Source: Maricaulis sp.
Lineage (GTDB): Bacteria > Pseudomonadota > Alphaproteobacteria > Caulobacterales > Maricaulaceae
Length of the DNA stretch: 64,000 bases
Assembly: GCA_002692855.1 (NCBI GenBank)
Contig: NZMJ01000046.1
Span: forward strand, 317,019 to 381,018
Direction of reading: 5' to 3'
Shown: one piece after another, positions 44,174-52,775 of the stretch
Layout of the letters: each line of letters starts with the position of its first letter
Numbering within the stretch: the stretch's first letter is position 1
The notes under the pieces: generated by a model
Database searches by the model: none
Told to the model about the DNA's origin: nothing
What the model saw: only the letters and a program-made list of their open reading frames with translations
Translations under genes and position numbers: made by a program

Positions 44174-45949
44174 TCAGAACTCCTCGGCGTCGAGCGCCAT
44201 CATGGAGGCGGCACCCGCCTTCACCTTGCCCAGATGCATGCCGGCTTCGGGCACCCAGCGGTCGAGGAAGTAGCGGCCGGTTTTCAGCTTGGTGTCGTAG
44301 AAGGGATCACCCGACTTGCCGTCAGCGGCCTTGGCCATCAGCGCCCACATGTAGGTCAGGCAGGTCAGGCCGAAGAGTTGCAGGTAGTCGTGGCTGGACG
44401 CGCCGGCATTGTTGAAATCCTGCAAGCCGTTTTCGACCAGCCAGTCGGTGGCTTCCTTCAGCGCCGCCTTGGTGGTGGCGACCGCGTCGAGGAAGGGTTG
44501 AACCGCTTCGCCAGCGCTTTCCGCCGCGCAGGCATCCAGCTCGGCAAAGAAGGAATTGATCGGGCGCATCCCGTTCATCGCCAGCTTGCGTCCGACGAGG
44601 TCGAGCGCCTGGACGCCGTTCGTGCCTTCATAGATCAGGGTGATGCGGGCATCGCGCAGGAACTGGCTCATGCCCCATTCCTCGACATAGCCCGAGCCGC
44701 CGAAGACCTGCAGGCCGTTTGACGCCGACAGAAAACCCTTGTCGGTCAGGTAGGCTTTCACGATCGGGGTCAGAAGCGCCATGTAGTCGCCGGCGCGCTC
44801 GCGGGTCTGGGCGTCGTCCGAGCTGTGCTCGAGATCGGCCTGGAGCGCCGTCCACGAGATGAAGCAGCGGGCAGCGGCAATGAAGGACTTCTGGTCCATC
44901 AGCATCCGGCGCACATCGGGGTGCACGATGATCGGGTCGGCGGGACCGTCGGGATTCTTCGGGCCGGTCAGTGAACGGCCCTGAAGGCGGTCTTTCGCGA
45001 AGGCGAGCGAGTTCTGATACGCGGCTTCGGCAATGGCGAGCCCCTGCAGGCCGACGCCCAGACGCGCCTCATTCATCATGACGAACATGATCTTGAGGCC
45101 CTTGTTCTCCTCGCCGACCAGCCAGCCTTTGGCGCCGTCGTAATTCATCACGCAGGTAGCGTTGCCGTGAATGCCCATCTTTTCTTCCAGGCCGCCGCAC
45201 TGGAGCGTGTTGCGCTCACCGGCATCGCCATTGGCGTCGGGCAGGAATTTCGGCACCACGAAGAGCGAAATGCCCTTCACGCCCTCGGGAGCGCCCTCGA
45301 TGCGAGCCAGGACGAGATGAATGATGTTGGACGACAGGTCATGCTCGCCCGACGAAATCCAGATCTTCTGACCCGTGATCGCGTAGCTGCCGTCCCCGTT
45401 GGGAACCGCCTTGGTCCGCAAGAGACCCAGATCCGTACCGCAATGCGGCTCGGTCAAATTCATCGTCCCGGTCCACTCGCCGGAAATCATCTTGGGCAGA
45501 TACATCTGCTTCTGGTCTTCCGACCCGCCGGCGACCAGCGAGCGCACGGCGCCGCCGGTCAGACCCGGATACATGCCGAACGCCATGTTTGCGCCGGACG
45601 TCATTTCGGCCACGGCCAGCGAGAGAATGTGCGGCAGGCCCTGACCGCCATATTCGGGATCCTGCCCGAGCCCCATCCAGCCAGCAGCCGCAAACTGGGT
45701 ATAGGCGTCCTTGAACCCGTCCGGCGTCGTCACCGACCCGTCGTCGTGACGGGTGCAGCCCTGGATGTCACCGATCCGGTTGATCGGCGCGAGAACTTCG
45801 GAGGCAAACTTGCCCCCCTCTTCCAGGATCGCGTCAAGCGTTTCGGTATCGAGGTCCGAAAAGCCGGGCAGCGTATTGTACTGCGACACATCCAGCACGT
45901 CGTGGAGCAGGAATTGATAGTCGCGAACGGGGGCTGAATAGCTGGGCAT
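44174..45949 (-). CDS. Large acyl-CoA dehydrogenase (about 590-residue type)
   Basis: 591 residues, longer than ordinary acyl-CoA dehydrogenases because of a C-terminal helical extension (about 470-590), as in the FadE/DmdC-like group. MNLTEPHCGTDLGLLRTKA is the flavin-binding signature and LIYEGTNGVQALDLVGRKL keeps the catalytic Glu in YEGT. The opening YSAPVRDYQFLLHDVL is typical for this group. It likely handles medium- to long-chain acyl-CoA. It follows the MerR-type regulator gene by 37 bp and starts the enzyme part of the operon. Confidence 0.92.
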   Translation of the reverse strand: MPSYSAPVRDYQFLLHDVLDVSQYNTLPGFSDLDTETLDAILEEGGKFASEVLAPINRIGDIQGCTRHDDGSVTTPDGFKDAYTQFAAAGWMGLGQDPEYGGQGLPHILSLAVAEMTSGANMAFGMYPGLTGGAVRSLVAGGSEDQKQMYLPKMISGEWTGTMNLTEPHCGTDLGLLRTKAVPNGDGSYAITGQKIWISSGEHDLSSNIIHLVLARIEGAPEGVKGISLFVVPKFLPDANGDAGERNTLQCGGLEEKMGIHGNATCVMNYDGAKGWLVGEENKGLKIMFVMMNEARLGVGLQGLAIAEAAYQNSLAFAKDRLQGRSLTGPKNPDGPADPIIVHPDVRRMLMDQKSFIAAARCFISWTALQADLEHSSDDAQTRERAGDYMALLTPIVKAYLTDKGFLSASNGLQVFGGSGYVEEWGMSQFLRDARITLIYEGTNGVQALDLVGRKLAMNGMRPINSFFAELDACAAESAGEAVQPFLDAVATTKAALKEATDWLVENGLQDFNNAGASSHDYLQLFGLTCLTYMWALMAKAADGKSGDPFYDTKLKTGRYFLDRWVPEAGMHLGKVKAGAASMMALDAEEF

Positions 45950-45986
45950 GGTGTCGCTCCGTTGAAGGAAAGGGAGGTTGTGTCTG

Positions 45987-46475
45987 TCAGTTCGGTTCAG
46001 GGGCTGCGCCGGTCCAGGCGCTCATGCGCGCCTCGGCCAGAGCTTCAAAGGCACGCAATCGCTTGCGCAGGTCGTCGGACGGCTCGCGATTGGCGAGGCG
46101 CTCTTCCATCCAGCGGCATCCCGCGTCGAGCTCCTCGATGGCCGCGTCGATGTCCTCGCGCTGGCGTTTCAGGTCTTCGATGCGTCCGCGGAAGCGTTTG
46201 ATCGAGTTGTTGAGGTGGGCGTGTCCGCCGCTGTCGATCGCCTCGAGGTCGAGCATTTCCTTGATCTCGTCGAGCGAGAACCCGACACGCTTGCCGCGCA
46301 GGATCAGCGCCAGGCGCGCCCGGTCAGCCGCTGAATAGATGCGCTGCGCGCCGCGGCGGTCCGGGGTCAGGAGGCCCTTTTGCTCATAAAATCGGAGCGC
46401 CCGCGCCGTCACGCCGAATTCGGCAGCCAGGTCGCGGATCGTGAAGGAAGAAGCAGGGGGAACCGGCTTGATCAT
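45987..46475 (-). CDS. MerR-family regulator of acyl-CoA degradation (LiuR-like)
   Basis: 162 residues from ATG 46475; an in-frame start at 46607 adds 44 residues of no similarity and crosses the operator. MerR HTH in residues about 11-80: FTIRDLAAEFGVTARALRFY, RIYSAADRARLALILRGKR and GFSLDEIKEML, very like LiuR, which controls branched-chain and fatty acid breakdown. A coiled-coil dimerisation helix (about 95-130) and a short C-terminus without metal-binding cysteines follow. It heads the beta-oxidation operon and has a perfect inverted repeat 17 bp upstream, implying autoregulation. Confidence 0.85.
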   Translation of the reverse strand: MIKPVPPASSFTIRDLAAEFGVTARALRFYEQKGLLTPDRRGAQRIYSAADRARLALILRGKRVGFSLDEIKEMLDLEAIDSGGHAHLNNSIKRFRGRIEDLKRQREDIDAAIEELDAGCRWMEERLANREPSDDLRKRLRAFEALAEARMSAWTGAAPEPN

Positions 46476-46491
46476 GGCGTAAACATGACTC

Positions 46492-46513
46492 ACGTTGACG
46501 CGAACGTCAACGT
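46492..46513. promoter_or_regulatory. Operator palindrome of the MerR/LiuR-like regulator
   Basis: Perfect 9-bp arms ACGTTGACG / CGTCAACGT separated by CGAA. It resembles the TTGACGTnnACGTCAA-type sites of LiuR regulators. It ends 17 bp upstream of the regulator start codon, between it and the rightward gene at 46639. Confidence 0.75.
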
Positions 46514-46638
46514 CAATTTCGTGACAATTTGCCGATTCCCGTGGAAAGCCGGGCTTGACGGGGCGCAGCGTCCGCCCTTCCCTCGCCCCATTCTCCGGGC
46601 AATTCACGCCCCGGAATTGCTGCAGTCAGGACGTGTCC

Positions 46639-48444
46639 ATGCTCCGCACCGCCTTCGTGTTCGCCCTCCTCCTCGCCGCAGCGCCCGCCTGGGCCATCCC
46701 GGGCGTGACAATTCCGTTTCCGGACGAGGTTGAAACGCGGGACGAAGAGGAGACAGCCAGCGATCTGGACGACGCGGTCTCCGATATCGTTCTGGGCGAT
46801 CCGGCTGCGACGCAGCCCGATACCGCGATCGAAGCGGTTGACCCTACCCAGGCGGGTCCGTGGCTGGCCTCGGGCGATTACCCGCGACCGGAGATGATGG
46901 AGGGATCGGTTATCCGTCTCGTCTGGCAGGTCCAGATCGAGGACATGGACGGCGAGGCACAGGGCGCACCGATCACCCGCACCATCCTGGTGGGCCCCGA
47001 TTTCGCCTATGACAGCGGCGAGACGCCGCCCGTCCTCTACGACTTCACCCATGCGCGCCGCCTCACCGCTGACCCGCAGGCCGGCACCTATCAGAACACC
47101 AGCCTTTACGGAGATGTCCGCCGCCGGCTCGACACCTATCTCGCACTTTCTCGCGGCGGCACGCTGGACGATATCCCGTTCGGCCCGGACCGCAGCTTCG
47201 ACCGCTTCTGGCTGGAATCCGCGATGGGGCTGCGCCGCGCTCCAGCCGAGCTGACGACGACCAGGACTGACGGCCGTACAGCAGTGCTCCGCGCCGGCGG
47301 TTTGCAGATATTCTCGTTTGACGCGCGCATGACCGAAGACAGCGCCGAGGACATCGAAACCGCTGTCGAGGACGCCGCAGAAGACGACGCGCCCGCAGAT
47401 GACGCCGACGGCGGCTTCGAGGGTGTGCCGACCGATGACATTACGGCCCTGTTGCGGGGCGACACGGGCGGCGCGCCCTTTGCAGCCGACGACGAGGTGG
47501 AAGCCACGCCTGCACCGGCTCCCGTCGATGAAGGGATGCATTACGGGCTGGCGGACCCGATCTTCCGTGCAGCCTTCCGTGGCTGGATGCGTCAGGCCCT
47601 GCCCATTCACCCCGACGCCTTCGTCGCGCTGGACGGCAGCGAGACCATCCCGGAACGCTTCTCCTTTGTGGTTGTCTCGCCCAATAGCCCGGAAGGCCGG
47701 CGCGAAATCTGGACTCTCGCCGAAGTGCAGGATCCCGAAGCAGTCTTCCCGCTGCCTGGCGGGCTGACGCCCGCATTCGGCGGCGCGATCGAGCCAGTGG
47801 CCGCGAGCGCGCAAGCGGCCCTGGAGGCGCTTCAAAACAACAATCCACCCGCCAGTGCAGACATCGCGGAACGCGCTGCCGAACTACGCGGCGCGGGCGA
47901 CATGGCCCTGGCCTATTTGACGCTTTACCAAGACTCCGCACATCGCGGTCAATGCCAGATGGGAGGCACGGATCGCCCGGCCTGTGCGGCCCTGGGCCCA
48001 CTCGTCGCTGCCGGACTGGGCAATGCAGAGTTCGAAGCGCTGCTCAGCGGCCTCGCCGGATTGTCCACCGGAGACGCCGAAGCCGCCTATGGCGCGGTTC
48101 TTCCCTATCTCGACGCGACCGGGTTTGCCGGTGCCGCGGCCAATCTGATCGCGGGCAATGAACTGATCGCCTGGGCCGCCTCGGCGGACGCGGACGCGCA
48201 ACTGCCGGACCGCGACCCGTTCGCCCTGTTGACCGCCTCCGCACAACGCGACCCCTACGCGCCCGCCATCTACTGGCACCTGGCGCAGGCCCACCTCGCC
48301 GCGAACCGGGCGGATGCTGCCTGGACACTGCTGGATATGGGGCGCGCGCTGCCCGGCGGGGCCGATCACGAATTGCTGCGTCAGGCCGGTATTCTCGAAG
48401 CGCGCCTGAAAAGCGTCGCCCCGGATTTCTTTGGTCCGCATTAA
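46639..48444 (+). CDS. Large secreted protein of unknown function
   Basis: 601 residues from ATG 46639 (AGGA 8 nt upstream); in-frame starts further up cross the operator region and are rejected. Signal peptide MLRTAFVFALLLAAAPAWA. The mature protein is acidic; an Asp/Glu/Ala-rich segment (about 225-290) separates an N-terminal strand-rich region (IRLVWQVQIEDMDGEAQG, FAYDSGETPPVLYDFTHARR) from a C-terminal helical region with TPR-like pairs (LAYLTLYQDSAHRGQ, AIYWHLAQAHLAANRADAAW). No family recognised. Stop codon TAA overlaps a TTAACC that belongs to the podJ upstream region. Confidence 0.65.
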   Translation: MLRTAFVFALLLAAAPAWAIPGVTIPFPDEVETRDEEETASDLDDAVSDIVLGDPAATQPDTAIEAVDPTQAGPWLASGDYPRPEMMEGSVIRLVWQVQIEDMDGEAQGAPITRTILVGPDFAYDSGETPPVLYDFTHARRLTADPQAGTYQNTSLYGDVRRRLDTYLALSRGGTLDDIPFGPDRSFDRFWLESAMGLRRAPAELTTTRTDGRTAVLRAGGLQIFSFDARMTEDSAEDIETAVEDAAEDDAPADDADGGFEGVPTDDITALLRGDTGGAPFAADDEVEATPAPAPVDEGMHYGLADPIFRAAFRGWMRQALPIHPDAFVALDGSETIPERFSFVVVSPNSPEGRREIWTLAEVQDPEAVFPLPGGLTPAFGGAIEPVAASAQAALEALQNNNPPASADIAERAAELRGAGDMALAYLTLYQDSAHRGQCQMGGTDRPACAALGPLVAAGLGNAEFEALLSGLAGLSTGDAEAAYGAVLPYLDATGFAGAAANLIAGNELIAWAASADADAQLPDRDPFALLTASAQRDPYAPAIYWHLAQAHLAANRADAAWTLLDMGRALPGGADHELLRQAGILEARLKSVAPDFFGPH

Positions 48445-48487
48445 CCCAGCTTTACCGGGTATTAACCGGCGCACCTGTCATTAACCA
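48441..48487. promoter_or_regulatory. Cluster of CtrA-like half sites upstream of podJ
   Basis: TTAACC at 48441, TTTACC at 48451, TTAACC at 48462 and TTAACC at 48481. Two overlapping pairs have the CtrA spacing of seven bases: TTAA-N7-TTAC (48441-48455) and TTTA-N7-TTAACC (48451-48467). They lie 130-180 bp before the podJ start. Confidence 0.5.
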
Positions 48488-48562
48488 ATATGCGTGGGGG
48501 AGTGTGTGCCCCTGCGCCGCAAACAGATGTGGAAACACCACATCTTGGGGCAGCCCGGTTGG

Positions 48563-48579
48563 TTTACACTAAATTAACC
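48563..48579. promoter_or_regulatory. CtrA-like box proximal to podJ
   Basis: TTTA at 48563-48566, seven bases, TTAACC at 48574-48579; one mismatch to TTAA-N7-TTAAC. Centred about 50 bp upstream of podJ ATG. A GANTC methylation site (GATTC, 48613-48617) lies just before the start codon. Confidence 0.5.
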
Positions 48580-48619
48580 GCTGGATACGGTCTTCAAATT
48601 GGCGGGGAGTGTGATTCGT

Positions 48620-51600
48620 ATGACGTCCGGGGGACCGTGGAGCGTAAAGGGGATTGATCCTCGCGCCCGCGCCAGGGCCAAATCGGCCGCCCGGCGCGAG
48701 GGCATGACGCTGGGCGAATGGCTCAACCGCGTCATCCTCGACGATGATCCGGTCGCCGATCCCGACGCTCCGGCGTGGGAAAACACGCTTCAATCCTTCC
48801 CCGGTTTCAGTGCGCGCGCTAATGACGGCGATGACGAGAAGCTGCGCAGCATGGTCGACCGCCTGTCCCACCGGGTCGAGACAACAGAACAGACCGCCGT
48901 AGAGGCGCTGGAAGATATCGAGACCTCGCTGGAAACCCTCAACGAGCGGCTGGATGCCGCGGAAAAGGGGTATGGCGACGAGTCTCGCAAGACACGCGAC
49001 GCGGTGGAGCGTGCGCGGTCTGTCGCCGAAGCGCTCGCCCTTCGGGTGAAGCGTCTCGAGGATACCGGCGGGCAGATCACGCCGGAGACGACCAAGGCGC
49101 TTGAAACGGCATTCGGACGTCTCGCGACCCGTCTCTATCAAACCGAAACGTCGACCGCGCACCGCCTGGATCAGGCCAATGAGATCGCCCGCCGGGCCGA
49201 CGAGTCCTCGCGCACCCTCTCGGAGAAACTGGCCGCGCTCGAGGTCCGCACCCAGGCGCTCGATGGCGATTTCCGCAAAACGACCGACCGCGAACGACTG
49301 ACCGGCGAAGCGTTGAATGGGCTGCATTCGGCGATCGACCGGATGCGCCGCCGGCTTGAAGCCACCGAGAATCTTTCCAGCGATGCTGCGCACGCCATCG
49401 ACGAATCCGTAGGCCGGCTCGATGCCCGGTTGCGCGCGGTTGAAACGCGCGCCATGTCGAACGACCCCGACGGCCTGAACCAGCGTTTCGACCGGTTTGC
49501 CGACGAAGTCGCCAGGATCGTGGCGGACACCCGCGCGGACTTCGCCCGGCAACTGGACCGTCTCGACTCGGACCCGCGCTCAGAACGCGTCGAGCAGCAA
49601 CTCAAAGCCACCGAGCGGCGCATTTCCGAAGCCGAATCGCGCCACTCGGAAGCCCTTTCGAAGATCGGCATCGAGATCACGCGTCTCGCCCGCGTCATGG
49701 ACGACCGACTTCGCGATCACGAGCGTCAGCTCAATGATCGCGAGCGCGATTCGCGCAGCGAACGCGAACTGGATCGCCGTCTTGATGCTGTTCGCGACGA
49801 GAGCCGTGCCGGTCTGACCAAGATGGGCGACGAAATTGCTCGCCTGGGTGAAACACTCACCGAGCGTGTCACCCAGTCCGAACAAAAGTCGGCGGCGGCA
49901 ATCGAAGCGTCCAGCCAGCGCATGACCGAGGCGCTCGAGAAGCTCGAGAAATCACGGGCATCGGAAGACGACCTCGAGGCGCGCCTGATCCGCTCCGAAG
50001 AGCGGACCGCCGAGCGGATCAAGGAAGCGCTGGCCGGAATTGGCGAACGACTGAGCGCGGCCCGCCAGGAAACCGAAGAGGCCCTGACACCGGTGCAGCG
50101 CGCGATGAATGCGCTGGCAGACCGCCTCGAAGCGATCGAACTCGCGCGCAGCGAACCCGCCGCGCCCGAACCTGAGCCGGAGCTTGCCACGGCCGCTGCC
50201 CCGGAACCGGCTGACATTCCTGACTTCGACACGCCCCTTGCTCCGCCTCCGGAAGCGGAAACGCCGATGGGCGCGGACGCGGAAGACGACGACCCCTTCC
50301 TGATTACCGAGGATTCCAGCACCGCCTGGGGTCCGCCGGATACGCCGGAATACCGCCCTGAACCGCAGCGCGAGCCCGATGCCGCGCCCCGCCCGCAACC
50401 GCGACAGGAGCCTCGCCCCGAAGCGCGCCGCGAGCCCTCGCCGCAAGCTGAACGTCCGCAGCGCCGGCGCGAATCCGAGCCGGTTCGCGAAACGCCGCCT
50501 GCGCCCCAGCCTGCCCCGCGCCGTGAGTCACGGATTGGCGCGACAGCAGATGCAGATTTCCTCGCCGCCGCACGTCAACGTGCCGGCGCGAATCCCGGCT
50601 TTACCGATTACGGCACACCGCAAAATGGCGGCGGTCGCGGACGCTCTCTGGTCATCGGCCTCAGCGTACTGGGCTTTGTCGCAATCGCAGCCGCAGCAGG
50701 CGTCCTCATCTATGACAGCCTGCCGGGGCGGGGTGAGCGCGATGCCGCGCTCGACGAGGTCGCCCTTGCCGAGACACTGGCGGGCGACCGCACCGCGCCG
50801 GATCCGGTAGAGCGCCTTCCCGAGGCCGGGGCTGCCGCGACCGACGTGACGGCCCAGACCGGCGACGAGACACCGGCAGACACCGACACCGCGACCCCGC
50901 TGGACACCCCGGTCGAAGTTCCGCCGGCCGAAATTGAACCGGTTACCGAGCCGGTCCGCACCGCCACCGCGCAGGACGTGCCGCGCGATCAGGTCGCTTC
51001 GCTCGACACCTATGTGCCCAGCCGTCCGCGCACGCTGAACGAAGCGGCATCCGACGGCGACCCGGTTGCCCGGTACCAATTGGCCCTTGAGCGCATCGAG
51101 GCCGGGGACCAGGCCGGCGCAGCCGTGTTGATGCGCCGTGCCGCCGAACAGGGCATTCCCGCCGCACAATACCGCTTCGCCAAGATGCTCGAGCGCGGCG
51201 AAGGCGTGACGTCCGATCTTGAAGAGGCCCGGCGCTGGACCGAGATGGCCGCCACGGCCGGTCACCGCCGCGCCATGCACAATATGGGCGTGATGTATGC
51301 AACCGGATCGGGGGCGCCGCAGGACTATGATCAGGCGTCGCACTGGTTCGAGCAGGCCGCGCTTCATGGCCTGACCGACAGCCAGTTCAATCTCGCAGTC
51401 CTGTTCGAGCGCGGACTGGGCGTGCCCCAGAGCGCCGCTGACGCCTATGCCTGGTATTCCATCGCCGCAGCTGGCGGTGACGACGGTGCGCAGGCTCGTG
51501 CCAACACGATCCGCGCCACGCTGTCCGAGCCCGCGCGCGAGGAAGCCGACGCCGTGATCGCCGCCTTCACGCCGCGCCCCATCGACCCCGAGGTCAATGG

Positions 51601-51832
51601 CAGTTACGCCGCGACTCCGTGGGGGCAACCCTCGGAGACGACACCGAGCATGGTGCGCCATGCGCAGGAATTGCTGGTCTCGCTCGGCTATTCCGCCGGG
51701 GCCGCCGATGGCGTCGCCGGCGCACAGACGGTGAATGCCGTTCGGGATTTTGAGCGCGATGCAGGCCTCACCCCCACCGGTCAGATCGACGCGGTACTGA
51801 TTGGCCGGCTCGAGCGCGCCGGACAGGGATAG
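48620..51832 (+). CDS. podJ: PodJ-like polar organelle development/localisation protein
   Basis: 1070 residues from ATG 48620; TTG 48599 is in frame but less likely. Opens with GGPWSVKGIDPRARARAKSA and GMTLGEWLNRVIL, the characteristic PodJ N-terminus. Residues about 65-530 are nearly continuous coiled coil. A Pro/Glu/Arg-rich disordered region follows (about 530-640), one membrane helix (677-697), then a periplasmic part with SEL1/TPR repeats (about 815-970, such as AAQYRFAKMLERGEGV) and a C-terminal peptidoglycan-binding domain (about 1010-1065, AQELLVSLGYSAGAADG). In Caulobacter PodJ recruits flagellum, pilus and stalk determinants to the new pole. CtrA-like boxes precede it. Confidence 0.88.
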   Translation: MTSGGPWSVKGIDPRARARAKSAARREGMTLGEWLNRVILDDDPVADPDAPAWENTLQSFPGFSARANDGDDEKLRSMVDRLSHRVETTEQTAVEALEDIETSLETLNERLDAAEKGYGDESRKTRDAVERARSVAEALALRVKRLEDTGGQITPETTKALETAFGRLATRLYQTETSTAHRLDQANEIARRADESSRTLSEKLAALEVRTQALDGDFRKTTDRERLTGEALNGLHSAIDRMRRRLEATENLSSDAAHAIDESVGRLDARLRAVETRAMSNDPDGLNQRFDRFADEVARIVADTRADFARQLDRLDSDPRSERVEQQLKATERRISEAESRHSEALSKIGIEITRLARVMDDRLRDHERQLNDRERDSRSERELDRRLDAVRDESRAGLTKMGDEIARLGETLTERVTQSEQKSAAAIEASSQRMTEALEKLEKSRASEDDLEARLIRSEERTAERIKEALAGIGERLSAARQETEEALTPVQRAMNALADRLEAIELARSEPAAPEPEPELATAAAPEPADIPDFDTPLAPPPEAETPMGADAEDDDPFLITEDSSTAWGPPDTPEYRPEPQREPDAAPRPQPRQEPRPEARREPSPQAERPQRRRESEPVRETPPAPQPAPRRESRIGATADADFLAAARQRAGANPGFTDYGTPQNGGGRGRSLVIGLSVLGFVAIAAAAGVLIYDSLPGRGERDAALDEVALAETLAGDRTAPDPVERLPEAGAAATDVTAQTGDETPADTDTATPLDTPVEVPPAEIEPVTEPVRTATAQDVPRDQVASLDTYVPSRPRTLNEAASDGDPVARYQLALERIEAGDQAGAAVLMRRAAEQGIPAAQYRFAKMLERGEGVTSDLEEARRWTEMAATAGHRRAMHNMGVMYATGSGAPQDYDQASHWFEQAALHGLTDSQFNLAVLFERGLGVPQSAADAYAWYSIAAAGGDDGAQARANTIRATLSEPAREEADAVIAAFTPRPIDPEVNGSYAATPWGQPSETTPSMVRHAQELLVSLGYSAGAADGVAGAQTVNAVRDFERDAGLTPTGQIDAVLIGRLERAGQG

Positions 51833-51836
51833 GGCG

Positions 51837-52775
51837 GTGCAGATTTATCTGCCCATCGCCGAGATTTCCGTAAACCTCCTGTTGTTGCTGAGCCTTGGCG
51901 TCGGGGTCGGATTCTTGTCCGGCATGTTCGGTGTCGGCGGCGGCTTCCTGATGACCCCGCTTCTGATCTTCATCGGCATTCCGCCCGCTGTCGCGGTGTC
52001 CACCCAGGCCAACCAGATCGCAGCCTCGTCGGCGTCAGGCGCAATCGCGCACTGGCGACGCGGCACGCTCGATCTGAAGATGGGCGGTCTGCTGCTGGCC
52101 GGAGGCGTGGTCGGCGCCGTGGCGGGCGTTCAGATTTTCGGTTGGCTGCAAAGGCTCGGCCAGATCGATCTGATCATTTCGCTTTGTTATGTCGGCTTCC
52201 TTGGGACGATCGGCTCGCTGATGCTGGTTGAAAGCGTCAACGCCCTTGTGCGGCGCTATCGCGGACCCAAGGCCGCGACGGCAGGCCGCGCGGGCCGCCG
52301 CAAGCGCAACTGGATCGACACGCTTCCGTTCAAGACGCGGTTCGCGAAATCGGGCCTGTATCTCAGCGTGATTCCTCCGGTCGCCATCGGTCTGTTCGTC
52401 GGAACGCTGACCGCCATCATGGGCGTGGGCGGTGGCTTCGTCATGGTTCCGGCGATGATCTACCTGCTGCGCATGCCGACGAATGTCGTGATCGGCACCT
52501 CGCTGTTCCAGATCCTCTTCGTGACTTTGCTGACGACGGTATTGCAGGCCGGTCAGAACCAGACGGTCGACATCGTGCTCGCGCTTGCGCTGATTGTCGG
52601 CGGGGTTGTCGGCGCCCAGATCGGGGCACGTGCAGGACGCCGTATCCGCGCAGAGGAATTGCGGGTTGCACTGGCTGTGCTGGTGATCGGTGTCTGTCTG
52701 AAAGTCGGCTGGGACCTCGTCTCTACACCCGAAGACCTGTTCACCATCATCTCGCTCGGGCGGCCGCAGATATGA
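51837..52775 (+). CDS. TauE/SafE-family sulfite-exporter-like permease
   Basis: 312 residues from GTG 51837, preceded by GGGATAGGG and only 4 bp after podJ; earlier in-frame starts lie inside podJ. Eight to nine membrane helices with the two family repeats, GVGFLSGMFGVGGGFLMTPLL (N-half, glycine-rich turn) and LTAIMGVGGGFVMVPAMIYL (C-half). Members export sulfite or organosulfonates, but the substrate of this branch is unknown. It overlaps the TIGR02186 gene by 4 bp; this pair is conserved in alphaproteobacteria and probably works together. Confidence 0.85.
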   Translation: MQIYLPIAEISVNLLLLLSLGVGVGFLSGMFGVGGGFLMTPLLIFIGIPPAVAVSTQANQIAASSASGAIAHWRRGTLDLKMGGLLLAGGVVGAVAGVQIFGWLQRLGQIDLIISLCYVGFLGTIGSLMLVESVNALVRRYRGPKAATAGRAGRRKRNWIDTLPFKTRFAKSGLYLSVIPPVAIGLFVGTLTAIMGVGGGFVMVPAMIYLLRMPTNVVIGTSLFQILFVTLLTTVLQAGQNQTVDIVLALALIVGGVVGAQIGARAGRRIRAEELRVALAVLVIGVCLKVGWDLVSTPEDLFTIISLGRPQI

